Assembly (NCBI GenBank): GCA_024225035.1
Contig: JAAEMX010000127.1
Coordinates: 1 to 59,807 of the forward strand
Direction of reading: 5' to 3'
From: Lentisphaerota bacterium
Lineage (GTDB): Bacteria > Verrucomicrobiota > Lentisphaeria > Victivallales > Victivallaceae
DNA length: 59,807 nt
The translations under genes and the position numbers were made by a program. Under the pieces are notes generated by a model that was given only the letters and a program-made list of their open reading frames with translations, was not told the DNA's origin and searched no databases. Of this stretch, positions 16,545-25,375 are shown piece by piece (position 1 is the first letter of the stretch; every line of letters starts with the position of its first letter).

Positions 16545-18443
16545 TCAATATGCACGTTTATTGCTGCCTTCAATATAATTCACATATGACTGATTGACCA
16601 CTTTATTTCCGCCAGGAGTTGGATAATTTCCTGTAAAATACCAGTCTCCCAGGTGCTCCGGACAAGATTCGTGTAAGTCTTCAATTCTCTGATAGATGAA
16701 TTCTACTTCGGCATTCATGTTATCAGGACGCAGCATTTCGCCGATTTTAATGGAAATCTGGTCAGCGGTAAATGGTTCATAAATCTTTTTGACTGCGTTA
16801 ACCATATCCTCCATTGGTAATCTAAGCTGATGACGCGCGTCTTCATATACTTCTTTGAGTAAGTCAGCCATACCGTTTTCTTTAATAAGCTCAACAGCAG
16901 CCTCAAAGGCGATGAACTGTCTCAGTCTGGCCATGTCAATCCCATAGCAGTCGGGATAACGAATTTGCGGTGCAGACGAAACGACTACGATCTTTTTAGG
17001 GCCGGTTCGGTCAAGGATACGCAGGATGCTTTCCCGCATCGTAGTACCTCGAACAATTGAGTCGTCAATTATTACAAGCGAGTCAATTCCGGATCGAACG
17101 ACACCATAAGTGATATCATAAACATGGGCAGCCAACTCATTCCGCTGTGAATCATCGCTTATGAAAGTGCGCAATTTAGCATCCTTGACAGCAACTTTCT
17201 CAAAGCGAGGCTTCAGGTGAATAAGTTTTTTAATAGCTTCAGTGTCTTTTGGGTCTATTGATTTGAGTTTTTCTATCTGTGTGTCGCAGCAATATTTGTT
17301 CAGTTCGTCAGCCATACCGAAGAAACAGGTTTCTGCAGTATTTGGGATAAATGAAAAGACGGTGTTTTCAATATCGTGGTTAATAGCCTCCAGTACAGCG
17401 GGGACAAGTTTACGACCGAGGTTCTTTCGTTCGTTGTAAATATCCTTGTCAGAGCCGCGTGAAAAGTAAATCCGCTCAAAAGAGCAGGATTTCCTGGGGA
17501 GGGGGCTGATATAAGGCTTGACGGAAAAACTCTTATCTTTCTTTATTATAAGGGCGTGGGCTGGAGGGATTTCTTTGATCTTACCTGCAGGTACATTAAA
17601 AGCGGTTTGGATAGGAGGACGTTCTGATGTTACGACTAGAACTTCGTCATCCTTATAGTAAAACACTGGCCGTATTCCTGCGGGGTCGCGTATAACAAAT
17701 GCGTCGCCATGTCCAAGTAGACCGCAGCAGACAAAGCCTCCGTCCCATTTTTTACAGGCATGTTTAAGAATACCATTAAGATCCAGGTTTTCCGCGATCA
17801 GTTTTGAAATCTCCTCACGTGGATAACCGTCATTTTTAAATTTTTTGTACAAAAGGGTGTTTTCTTCATCAATAGAGTATCCAATCATTTCAAGCATGGT
17901 CACATTATCGGAGTACTCAAGTGGATGCTGTCCGAGGCCAATCAATGATCTGAACAGAGTATCAACATTTGTCAGATTGAAATTCCCTGCTGTTATTAGA
18001 GTGCGGGTCTGCCAGTTATTTTCGCGAATGAAAGGATGGCAACTCTCAACACTGTTGCGCCCAAAAGTTCCGTAGCGAAGATGCCCTACGTAAAGTTCTC
18101 CACAGAATCTGGCATTGTTTTTGAGCCACTCAATATCACCTTGGTGAAAAGGGTGCTCTTCCAGCAGTGTATTTATTTCAGAGTTTACTGTCGAGAAAAT
18201 ATCTTTAAGAGGGTCATGGCGGTTAGAGCGTTGTCGTGAAATATATCTGACGCCCGGCGGGACATCAAATTTGATAGATGCGATTCCGGCGCCGTCCTGG
18301 CCCCGGTTATGCTGTTTTTCCATTAAAAGGCACAGCTTATTTAAACCGTAAAATGCGGATCCGTATTTTTCGCGATAATAATCAAGCGGCTTCAACAGCC
18401 TGATCATTGCTATTCCGCATTCGTGCTTTATTGATTCACTCAT
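16545..18443 (-). CDS. Amidophosphoribosyltransferase family protein, long Bacteroidetes-type form
   Basis: A 632-residue glutamine PRPP amidotransferase homologue, larger than classical PurF (about 500). The Ntn-type Cys is Cys9 in HECGIAMI, so eight residues must be removed for it to become N-terminal. The glutaminase signs MEKQHNRGQDGAGIAS and GHLRYGTFG follow. The phosphoribosyltransferase PRPP loop VIIDDSIVRGTT lies at about 17060-17090 on the minus strand. The same long form with HNRGQDGAG occurs in Bacteroidetes beside a standard PurF, so this may be a paralogue with a modified role in purine synthesis. It is upstream of carA on the same strand. Confidence 0.8.
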   Translation of the reverse strand: MSESIKHECGIAMIRLLKPLDYYREKYGSAFYGLNKLCLLMEKQHNRGQDGAGIASIKFDVPPGVRYISRQRSNRHDPLKDIFSTVNSEINTLLEEHPFHQGDIEWLKNNARFCGELYVGHLRYGTFGRNSVESCHPFIRENNWQTRTLITAGNFNLTNVDTLFRSLIGLGQHPLEYSDNVTMLEMIGYSIDEENTLLYKKFKNDGYPREEISKLIAENLDLNGILKHACKKWDGGFVCCGLLGHGDAFVIRDPAGIRPVFYYKDDEVLVVTSERPPIQTAFNVPAGKIKEIPPAHALIIKKDKSFSVKPYISPLPRKSCSFERIYFSRGSDKDIYNERKNLGRKLVPAVLEAINHDIENTVFSFIPNTAETCFFGMADELNKYCCDTQIEKLKSIDPKDTEAIKKLIHLKPRFEKVAVKDAKLRTFISDDSQRNELAAHVYDITYGVVRSGIDSLVIIDDSIVRGTTMRESILRILDRTGPKKIVVVSSAPQIRYPDCYGIDMARLRQFIAFEAAVELIKENGMADLLKEVYEDARHQLRLPMEDMVNAVKKIYEPFTADQISIKIGEMLRPDNMNAEVEFIYQRIEDLHESCPEHLGDWYFTGNYPTPGGNKVVNQSYVNYIEGSNKRAY

Positions 18444-18854
18444 AAGATATCAGTTCCCAGTTTGATATAGAATAGCATTTTCTAGAAACGATTATGTATA
18501 TATTCAATGTGTCTAATATTCAAACTATAACACAAAATTTTCAAAAAAATATTGATATTTTACGGACATTCCAAGAACATGTATTACAATAGTCTATAAT
18601 AAAAGTGCAAAGCCTTAAAAATATCATAAATTATTATGAAAATAACTCCTGTTTGAGATTGAATAGTATTTCATTTCGACTATTCTACTTTTTTTACATT
18701 AAGTTAAATAAATACTTAATAAAGTTTGCGTAAAATATACCCCACAGCCCGACAGGTGCTTAGCGAAGCTTGTGCCTTTTTTGCAGTCATTTTGCATGTC
18801 TGTTGGGGAAAGAGTTTTTATAATTAATCATGATAATATCGGATTGGAGAGAAA
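18444..18854. other. Intergenic region with a terminator-like hairpin before the first kinase-like gene
   Basis: 410 AT-rich bases between the divergent PurF-like gene and the kinase-like gene. The only structure seen is AGGTGC...AGC-GAA-GCT...GTGCCT at 18754-18777, followed by six T. It could be a terminator or attenuator on the plus strand, ahead of the ribosome site GGATTGGAGAG. Confidence 0.4.
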
Positions 18855-20273
18855 ATGCAGCACCATATTATTGAATCAATTGACACCTATGTAGCGAATC
18901 CTGATAAGGCAAGCTGGTATAACTGGCAACTGGCAGAGCATCATGGTTCGAAAGGTATTGAGAGGGCTCTGTATTTAAAATATTATTTGATTATCGCGCA
19001 AACGCATACTTTTGATTTTTTCTGGGAAATGCTGGATAAATTCAGAGCACGTAAAGTGACAGGCGAATTTTTGAGAAAAATAGATATTGTTAACAGTAAA
19101 GGACTCAAAAAAGAGATAGATGCAAAGGGTGATTTGCAGTCTATAGGGCTTGATTACAGTGGCAATTTGGGAGTACAGGTTTTTTATAACGGTCAGGCCG
19201 AGCTGTTGAATGGAGGTAATACAAAACCTTCATCTTTGAGAAAATATATTGATACTGTATGTATATCCTTTAGGTATGTATCCCAGCAGCAAAGGAGGGA
19301 GAGGTCGGTAAGTCTATCAAGGTATGACTTCTTGTTTGAACATAAAGAACATTTGGATGATAGCTTTGACGAGAATGATATTAAGATATTTGAGAAAAAC
19401 TTGAAACTAAAATCAACAATTAATCAGTCGGCTCATATTATTAGAAAATATGTGAGTAAAATTGATGGCAAAACTTTGTACTTCAGCAAGGATCTCAATC
19501 AAACCAACAGATCCGTTGAGCTCTCAAATTATGCGGTTGAAATAATGTACGCGAGCCTGTGGCAATGGTTTCTTGGGAAGAGAGTTTCAAGTTCTTTGCT
19601 CAGGATTAATTTAAAGGGGAATGTTGTTGGTATTTGCTCTAAAGGGCTTCCGTATTTTATTGAGTTTGCAGGGATAACTTTAGAGCAGGCTCTTTGGCAT
19701 AAGGGGCTGGTTTCAATTATTTTTTACGCTTACTTATTAATGGAGGACGATCTGCATACCAAGAATATTGGTCTTACGGTTCAATATGATAGCGATCAGA
19801 GTAGAGGGATAGCTGTTTTCGGCAAGATTGACCATGACTACTTGGCAACAAACTGGAGTAATGGAGGTCTTACATTTATTAAACAATTTCCTTTGCGTAA
19901 AATTCGTTTGCTGATTCAGGCTACAGGCCCTAGGGCTTTTCAGGATTTGTTTTCAAGTTTCAGGTTTTCTCCCGGAACAGGAAATAATTTTTTTCTACAA
20001 TTAGCGCATAGTTTGAGATTTAAACCCAGCACTACCAGAAGCCATAATGAAGCTTCAACTTTTTTAACCGGGCTGGTTCAGTCACATTATCAGAATGAAT
20101 TAGTTGAGACCGTTAAGCATTTTAAAGAAAAGAGGAAGAAAATATCTGCTATGGATAGGCATATTACAAATATATTGAGAAAAATTGAGTCTCACGGACT
20201 GCCAATAAAGAAAGCAAATGAAATTTACAAGGTGCTGTATAGCCGTATTAGAGACGCGGTACCTTTGCTGTGA
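18855..20273 (+). CDS. Putative atypical protein/lipid kinase-like protein, family A copy 1
   Basis: A 472-residue cytoplasmic protein (no signal peptide or membrane helix) with no family I can name. It has a paralogue at 21359. The conserved positions fall in kinase order: Lys212 in YFSKDL, Glu229 in YAVEIMYASLWQWFLG (helix-C-like), the catalytic-loop-like DLHTKN (299-304) and a metal-loop-like IDHD (325-328). DxHxKN is the catalytic-loop form of HipA-type kinases, and PI4K-like enzymes have similar spacing. The region before residue 200 is separate, opening with ID.Y...P..ASW..WQL..HHG..GI.RA in both copies. The tail (about 410-472) is basic and coiled. Kinase activity is inference. A GGATTGGAGAG ribosome site precedes the ATG. 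Base composition is AT-rich and suggests transfer. Confidence 0.55.
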   Translation: MQHHIIESIDTYVANPDKASWYNWQLAEHHGSKGIERALYLKYYLIIAQTHTFDFFWEMLDKFRARKVTGEFLRKIDIVNSKGLKKEIDAKGDLQSIGLDYSGNLGVQVFYNGQAELLNGGNTKPSSLRKYIDTVCISFRYVSQQQRRERSVSLSRYDFLFEHKEHLDDSFDENDIKIFEKNLKLKSTINQSAHIIRKYVSKIDGKTLYFSKDLNQTNRSVELSNYAVEIMYASLWQWFLGKRVSSSLLRINLKGNVVGICSKGLPYFIEFAGITLEQALWHKGLVSIIFYAYLLMEDDLHTKNIGLTVQYDSDQSRGIAVFGKIDHDYLATNWSNGGLTFIKQFPLRKIRLLIQATGPRAFQDLFSSFRFSPGTGNNFFLQLAHSLRFKPSTTRSHNEASTFLTGLVQSHYQNELVETVKHFKEKRKKISAMDRHITNILRKIESHGLPIKKANEIYKVLYSRIRDAVPLL

Positions 20274-20467
20274 TAAAAGCGGTGAACGCTTAAGACTTTG
20301 TAAGCTATCAGGTCTTAAACTAAATATCAGACCTTTTGGTTTGAGAGAACTACTGATATAACCATTGAGCGGAATGGGAAATGTTATTTTGACTTACGAA
20401 CTAGTCTCAAAAGTCTTGTAATTTGATTAATGTGTGATGATTTATTGTAAAAAAGAAAGTTATCTCC
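20274..20467. other. Short gap before the transposase remnant
   Basis: AT-rich, with TCAGGTCTTAAAC/ATCAGACC words that could pair weakly. No inverted repeat of an IS end could be identified with confidence. Confidence 0.3.
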
Positions 20468-21040
20468 ATGACTGAAGAGCAGTTTGAACTCCTTTATTCA
20501 CTGGTAAAGCAGTACTATCCCAAACATCGCAAATTTGGCAGACCTCGTCAAAATCATAAAATATTCTTAAAGGAATTCTTTGGCTTCTCAAATCAGGTGC
20601 GCGGTGGCGAGATATGCTTAAAGAAAAATTACCTCCATATCAAACCTGCAATCGTCGTTTCCAAGAGTGGATAAATGCGGGTGTTTTTCAAAGTGTTTTG
20701 GGCAGGATTGTAAAAGATTTTAAAAACTTCTATCTTTCAGGTTGTTTTATAGATGGAACTTCTTCAAGTACCATAAAAGAGGCGACTGCGTCGGCAAAAC
20801 AAAGCAGGAAATGGTTCAAAAACTATGGTCATTGGAGATGCTGCAGGTTTACCTGTCTCTGCCTTTGTGGCAAGCGCTTCGCCTCACGAAATCACGCTTG
20901 TAGAGGAAGCGATAGATGAAATGTGGACAGCGGTTTTCCCATAGAGGCTAATTGGAGGCAAAGCTTACGACTCAAACAAACTTGATGAAAAGCTAAAAAA
21001 GCCTGCAATATTGAGTTGATTGCTCCAATGAGACTAGTTC
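20468..21040 (+). pseudogene. IS5-type transposase remnant, frameshifted and truncated
   Basis: Pieces of one transposase appear in successive frames. The N-terminal domain MTEEQFELLYSLVKQYYP starts at 20468. The next piece, LPPYQTCNRRFQEW and later FIDGTSS, is in another frame from 20614. After a further shift comes KTMVIGDAAGLPVSAFVASA (about 20820), ending at a stop after AVFP near 20943. Then come GGKAYDSNKLDEKL and finally NIELIAPM to about 21033. This order (HTH, DGT, GDAAGLP, AYDS) is that of IS5-group DDE transposases. At least three frameshifts or stops occur and the C-terminal catalytic Glu part is gone, so it is dead. It lies exactly between the two kinase-like paralogues. Confidence 0.75.
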
Positions 21041-21358
21041 TATTAACCGTTATAATATTTAAACTAAACAGGGCAAAGCTTGAATGCTTTATTATTTTTA
21101 AGAACTTGTAATACAATAGATTATAGTCTATGAATTCTTCGAAAAAAATATTAATTTTTTTGTATATTGCCACTATTCATGGCTTGAATAGTGCTAAGAG
21201 TAAATTATTCTAACTTTTAGTTATAAGTTAAATAGCTGCTTCATATATTTTGCGTGTACTTAAGAATAGTTACTATTGCTGTATTTTGAAGTAAGTTATT
21301 TGGCTAAAGTAACTATATTGTGATAAAAAGTTAATTATTTAAGAACGGATTGGGTCAA
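21041..21358. other. AT-rich spacer before the second kinase-like gene
   Basis: No gene or clear structure is visible apart from scattered TAACTATT words that may hold the promoter of the next gene. Confidence 0.3.
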
Positions 21359-22810
21359 ATGCAACAGCACATTATTAATGCTATTGACATGTACGTAAAT
21401 AATCCGCACAAAGCATGTTGGTGCGACTGGCAACTTTACAATCATCACGGAGAAACAGGAATTAACAGAGCGAACCGCCTTAAATATTACCTGATAGTTT
21501 CTCAATCTGCTTATGCAAAACAACCTCTGTCACTGTATGTTCAACAAAGAAATGAGGATGACTTTTTCTGGGAGGTGCTTGATAAATTCATGCAAAAGAA
21601 GATGGACAGCGAGTTTCTGCGTAAAATATGTACGACGAAAAGCGTGGAATCATCAAAGAGTTCAGCGAGTCAGTTGAATTTGCAATTTTTTGAATCTGAA
21701 TACAATATCAAAATGAGTGGACAGTATAAGGTCGATGCTAAATTATTGAATGGTGGAAATAAGAGTACTTCTTCTTTAAGGAACTATATAAATACAGTTA
21801 TACCCATTAATTTTAATGCTAAGAATGGAAGTAGTGACAATTCAACCAGCTACTCTCCATACACATACTTGTTTGTAAATAAAAGTTCGGGATTTGATGC
21901 GGATGAAAGTGGAATAACTGTTTCAGAGAATGACTTGACTCAGCAAAGCACAATAAAGCAGTCTGCACATGTCATTAGAAAATATTTATGTAAGAAAGAC
22001 AAAGTAACTTTATATTTCAGCAAGGACCTGAGCAAGAATAATAAAATGAGAGAACTTGAGAACTATGCTGCTGAAGTTGTGTATGCGAGTATATGGCAAT
22101 GGTTTCTGGGTGGTAGAATATCTACATCTCTGCTTAGGCTTAATTCAAGTAATGAAGTTGCAGGTATCTGCTCTAAAGGGTTACCGGGATTTATCGAATT
22201 TGCCAGTATGCCGTTAGATCAGGCGCTCATGCATAAAGGTCTGGTTTCAATTATCTTTTATGCCTATTTGTTATTTGAAGATGATCTTCACATTAAAAAC
22301 ATAGGTTTAACCACTTATTATTCCGGCAGGTTAAAAGGGAAAACGACAGCATTTGCCAAAATTGATCACGATTATCTGGCAACAAACTGGAATCCTGGTG
22401 GAGGTTACTTTGTTACGCAGTTTCCCGAAAGCAAAATAAGGGAAGTAGTAAAAAGTCCTTTACCCTACACTTTTGTGCAACTTTTTCAGAATTTCAGGTT
22501 TTCCCCTGGGACTAAGAATGGCTTTTTTTTGCAACTCGGACACACTATCAGGCCTAAACCGAATACAACGAGGTGCAGTGCGCATGCGTCAAAATTTATT
22601 ACTGGGCTTTTGCAGCGTCACTACCAACGGGAGTTAAAAAAAACAGTGGAGGATTTTAAACTAAAATGCAAGGAAATAGACTTGCTTGAAGAGCATGTAA
22701 ATTCTGTTTTCCAGCAGCTAGCTGTGTATAAACTGCCGGATTCTAAAGCTAAAAATATGACGAAAGTTTTAATCAAAAGGATAAAGTCGGTTGCACTGTA
22801 TGGTAATTAA
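21359..22810 (+). CDS. Putative atypical protein/lipid kinase-like protein, family A copy 2
   Basis: A paralogue of the protein at 18855, about 483 residues. The ATG at 21359 matches the start of copy 1 (MQQHIINAID against MQHHIIESID); a TTG three codons earlier is the alternative. The proposed catalytic positions are kept: YFSKDL, AAEVVYASIWQWFLG, EDDLHIKNIGL and KIDHDYLATNW, then FRFSPGT in both. Relative to copy 1 it has an insertion near residue 52 (YAKQPLSLYVQQ) and a different central linker. The most conserved stretch runs from QSAHVIRKY to ATNW, which suggests that this is the functional domain. No membrane segment or export signal is visible. Two diverged, intact copies around a dead transposon argue that both were kept by selection. 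Confidence 0.55.
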   Translation: MQQHIINAIDMYVNNPHKACWCDWQLYNHHGETGINRANRLKYYLIVSQSAYAKQPLSLYVQQRNEDDFFWEVLDKFMQKKMDSEFLRKICTTKSVESSKSSASQLNLQFFESEYNIKMSGQYKVDAKLLNGGNKSTSSLRNYINTVIPINFNAKNGSSDNSTSYSPYTYLFVNKSSGFDADESGITVSENDLTQQSTIKQSAHVIRKYLCKKDKVTLYFSKDLSKNNKMRELENYAAEVVYASIWQWFLGGRISTSLLRLNSSNEVAGICSKGLPGFIEFASMPLDQALMHKGLVSIIFYAYLLFEDDLHIKNIGLTTYYSGRLKGKTTAFAKIDHDYLATNWNPGGGYFVTQFPESKIREVVKSPLPYTFVQLFQNFRFSPGTKNGFFLQLGHTIRPKPNTTRCSAHASKFITGLLQRHYQRELKKTVEDFKLKCKEIDLLEEHVNSVFQQLAVYKLPDSKAKNMTKVLIKRIKSVALYGN

Positions 22811-22815
22811 AAAGA

Positions 22816-22837
22816 ACGCCGGCCATTGAGCCGGCGT
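22816..22837. terminator. GC-rich hairpin after the second kinase-like gene
   Basis: ACGCCGGC / GCCGGCGT is a perfect 8-bp stem with a 6-base loop six bases after the stop. There is no T-run behind it on the plus strand, so it may be a weak terminator or serve the minus-strand prepilin piece. Confidence 0.45.
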
Positions 22838-22865
22838 CAATCTTGGGAGAAAACTATGAGTAGAT

Positions 22866-23090
22866 TTATTTAACCGGGTTGGTTATGTCCGGCATGCCGA
22901 CGGCGCTGTAAGCTTTTTTGCCCCATTTGAAGTCGCGAGGGGCAAGAGTTTCTGAAAGTCTATGAGGAGCGCAGTGACCGTCAGCGAAAACATAATTCTG
23001 TCTGCCGCTATGGCGGTCAAAGGAAGAATATACAATGTGGTGCTGCCATTGAGCGTTGCCTAAGGAACCTAAAGAAAACTTACGGGAATG
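22866..23090 (-). pseudogene. Prepilin-like protein, C-terminal part only
   Basis: About 65-75 residues with the C-terminal signature of Lentisphaerota prepilin-like proteins: NAQWQHHIVYSSFDRHSG, then NYVFADGHCAPHRL, then a short tail. The N-terminal methylation helix is absent. The upstream side runs into an unrelated plus-strand HTH frame at about 23060-23110. A prepilin gene lacking exactly this end begins at 30496 on the same strand, so the two are probably the halves of one gene split by an insertion. The last few residues before the junction (KHSRKFSLGSLG) may still be prepilin. Confidence 0.65.
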
Positions 23091-23337
23091 CTTTGAGGTG
23101 GCAACAGCTGCCATACGTAAGAGTGTAGTTCGTCAATTAGGGGTCGATAAGCAGCTGCAACAAATCGTCTTAGACTATGACACCACAATGTTAGTAATTA
23201 CAATGTATCCAGCCAGCTATGGACAGATTGCTGAAAAGCGCGGCGTGTCAAAGACGGCAGTCTGGAGGCAAATGCGCAAAATCGCTGAAAAATACCTATG
23301 GGCTGAAGCTTTAGTTGACATTATGGCGCGGCGATGA
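23056..23337 (+). CDS. Small HTH protein or fragment at an insertion boundary
   Basis: A 93-residue frame starting at a TTG, with no good ribosome site. Residues 1-15 overlap the antisense of the prepilin end and are likely not native. The rest contains a C-terminal helix-turn-helix of about 22 residues (YGQIAEKRGVSKTAVWRQM), as in small phage or transposon regulators and sigma-like fragments. It lies at the left boundary of the proposed 6.7-kb insertion. It is probably the 3' end of a truncated element gene. Family not recognised. Confidence 0.4.
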   Translation: MPKEPKENLRECFEVATAAIRKSVVRQLGVDKQLQQIVLDYDTTMLVITMYPASYGQIAEKRGVSKTAVWRQMRKIAEKYLWAEALVDIMARR

Positions 23338-23341
23338 AGGC

Positions 23342-23374
23342 AAAAAAGAGCCCGGTTGACTTATCAGTCGGGCT
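23342..23374 (-). terminator. Minus-strand terminator in repeat copy 1
   Basis: AGCCCG / CGGGCT with inner TTGA/TCAG pairing, preceded by six A on the plus strand, so it reads as stem plus U-run on the minus strand. It lies about 215 bases beyond the stop of the NMT1-like frame and is shared by copy 2. Confidence 0.75.
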
Positions 23375-23588
23375 ACACATGAATATTATTGAGTGTGAAC
23401 AATAAAAATATGCAAAAAATTGCAGTAAAAATCAATCAAAATAGAAATTTTTTCAAAAAATTTTATGCCACAAGGTTGTTGTTAACCCAAAAAGCTTGAG
23501 ATTAAAACTTCAAAAATAGGCCAATTGGGGTTTACGGCCCTAAAAAAAAGTCGAAAAAAACTAGATTTTATGCAAGTTCTATTATGAG

Positions 23589-24356
23589 CTAATTATAGCT
23601 GACTGCACTTCGACTGATTTGTTCTTTTACAAATTTTTCTAAATACCTGTCTATTATAGCATCTTTTGAAATAATATTTAATTTTCTGGGGGTAAGCTTT
23701 TGTTGATACAAGAAATCAATATCCTGCTTTAAAGTGGCTATGTCTTCTGGACTTAAGCTATTTATTAATTTGGTGTTGTTATATAACCATTCAGCGTCTT
23801 GATAGGAAATACCAAGGTCTCCAGCCGCTAGCTGTAAGGCTTCATATTTATGCTTTTTAATAAATTCCATCGCTTCATCCTGGACTTTGATATATCTTTT
23901 AACCCAGTCTGTATGGTTTTTGCCAAAAGATTCACTAACTGCAACAACCAACTTAGCTCGCATTAACCCTGTTCCTGTCGTCAAAACCCTTGCACCTCTT
24001 TTTTTAGCTTTTACTGTTTCAACCGTAGTCAATACTGCTGCATCGATCCTCCCGGTAACCATGGCATTATATTTTTCTGGTAATGACATTGGTATATAAT
24101 TAACATCTTTTATTGTCATATTATTTTTCATTAGCGCTTCAAGCAGCAGCTGGTGCAAGCTACATTTGCTTTCACAGGCAATAGTTTTTCCCTTCAAGTC
24201 TTTGACTGATTTAATAGTTGGATTAGTAGTCATCAATGCTAGGGCGGCAGTAGAGTTGCAAACTGCTCTTATTATATGTAGTTTTATATTTTGGCCTGCT
24301 GCTATAATTATACTGGTAGTATTTAAACTCCCACATATATCAACTTTACCTGCAGC
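23589..24356 (-). pseudogene. NMT1/SsuA-like substrate-binding protein, N-terminally truncated (copy 1)
   Basis: The frame reads back into asparaginase antisense DNA, so only the part from about AAGKVDICGSLN onward (24356 downward, about 255 codons) belongs to the family. It shows the ABC-transporter binding-protein pattern of NMT1-type proteins: LALMTTNPTIKSVKDLKGKT, YIPMSLPEKYNAMVTGRIDA, then a C-terminal helical part ending ISRSAVSYN. The signal peptide and first lobe are lost at the junction with asparaginase. Copy 2 at 28384 keeps more of the N-terminal side but stops earlier. No permease or ATPase gene is near, so a working importer is not implied. Confidence 0.65.
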
Positions 24357-25375
24357 CTTGCTTTTCGAGCTCTTAGATAGCGTGAAAGAATAGCTCCTTT
24401 CCTTGCGAGGGTAGCACTGCCTCCAGGACCACCGTAAACCGGTAGCACAGGACCATTCGGCACACAAGTTGTAACAACGACGATAACTCCCTTGCTCATA
24501 GCATATTTTATAGCTTCATATACATCTTTGTTCACATTACCGGAACCAACACCTTCTACAACAAGGCCTTTCATTCCAGCATCAGTTGCACACCTGATAG
24601 CCTTGCCATCACAGCCGGCATAGCTCATGAAAATTTCAACATGCTTTTCTAGCTTTTCGGGCATACCTATGCAAAAGTCTTTAATGGGACGATGGTACTT
24701 GAAAACTTTTCCACGAGTTATGTATCCGAGATAGGCATTCTCTCCTGAATTGAAGGCCTCAACGTTGTCGGTATGACTCTTACGTACATTATAAGCGCTG
24801 TTGACGAACTGGTTTAAAGTTACAGTAACGCCTAAGCCTTTAGCGTTTGGAGCCAATACCTGCACAACAGCATTCAATATGTTTTCAGGTCCATCATGCC
24901 ATTTTTCCGAGGCATTACGCATAGCCCCGACAAATACCACCGGTTTCTTTGTTAAGGTACATGCATCTACAAAAAATGCGCCTTCAGCCATTGTAGCGGT
25001 ACCATGAGTTACAATAACCCCGGATATATCCTGACGCTTTACGAGTTTGTCAACGAGCTTAGCTAGCCTGAGCCATACTTCTGGTTTAATTTGCGTACTA
25101 GCTTCAATGGAAAAAGAATAAATCTCAACATTAGCCTTTTTTAGCAGTTCCGGAACTGTTTCAATAATCTCCTCTCCAGATAATTTTGGTACTGCTGCTC
25201 CACTTTTATCTTTCTTTCCTGCAATAGTTCCACCAGTTGCAACAATAGCAATTTTGGGTAATTTGGGATTTTCTCCAACTAAGGTTGGCTTGACATTCTT
25301 GAAGGCAGCCCCGTTGACTGCATAAAAGCAAAGCATAGCCAATGGCATCGCAACAAAAATAAGACTTTTACGCAT
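24323..25375 (-). CDS. Periplasmic type II asparaginase homologue with a changed catalytic motif
   Basis: A 350-residue exported protein: signal peptide at residues 1-23, then the asparaginase fold. The first nucleophile motif ATGGTIAG holds Thr50. The second motif reads VTHGTATMAEGA, so Thr126 is kept but the Asp normally following it (as in THGTDT) is Ala127. The Lys region VRKSHTDNVEAF has Lys199. GGPGGSATLARKGAIL marks the C-terminal domain. The last eight residues (VKLIYVGV) come from the adjoining NMT1-like sequence, replacing the normal hydrophobic end. The loss of the Asp and the altered tail make full activity doubtful. It could be a decaying enzyme or one with altered specificity. 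It stands alone between the two direct repeats with hflKC. Confidence 0.8.
   Translation of the reverse strand: MRKSLIFVAMPLAMLCFYAVNGAAFKNVKPTLVGENPKLPKIAIVATGGTIAGKKDKSGAAVPKLSGEEIIETVPELLKKANVEIYSFSIEASTQIKPEVWLRLAKLVDKLVKRQDISGVIVTHGTATMAEGAFFVDACTLTKKPVVFVGAMRNASEKWHDGPENILNAVVQVLAPNAKGLGVTVTLNQFVNSAYNVRKSHTDNVEAFNSGENAYLGYITRGKVFKYHRPIKDFCIGMPEKLEKHVEIFMSYAGCDGKAIRCATDAGMKGLVVEGVGSGNVNKDVYEAIKYAMSKGVIVVVTTCVPNGPVLPVYGGPGGSATLARKGAILSRYLRARKARLQVKLIYVGV

Larger units (their letters stand above)
23330..24356. repeat. About 1-kb direct repeat, copy 1
   Basis: Starting at GGCGATGAAG (23330), the sequence is clearly alignable with 28043 onward. It shares the hairpin with AGCCCGG and its A-run, the AT-rich stretch with AAATCAATCAAAATAGAAA and GTTGTTAACCCAAAAA, and then the NMT1-like coding part. 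Similarity ends at CCTGCAGC (about 24350), where copy 1 passes into asparaginase and copy 2 continues into more of the transporter gene. The copies lie in the same orientation about 4.7 kb apart. Confidence 0.8.

Noticed and set aside
24357..24467. N-terminal extension of the NMT1-like frame to an ATG at 24467
   Set aside because: The added residues are an out-of-frame reading of the asparaginase end, rich in Trp, Arg and Cys, not a native signal peptide.
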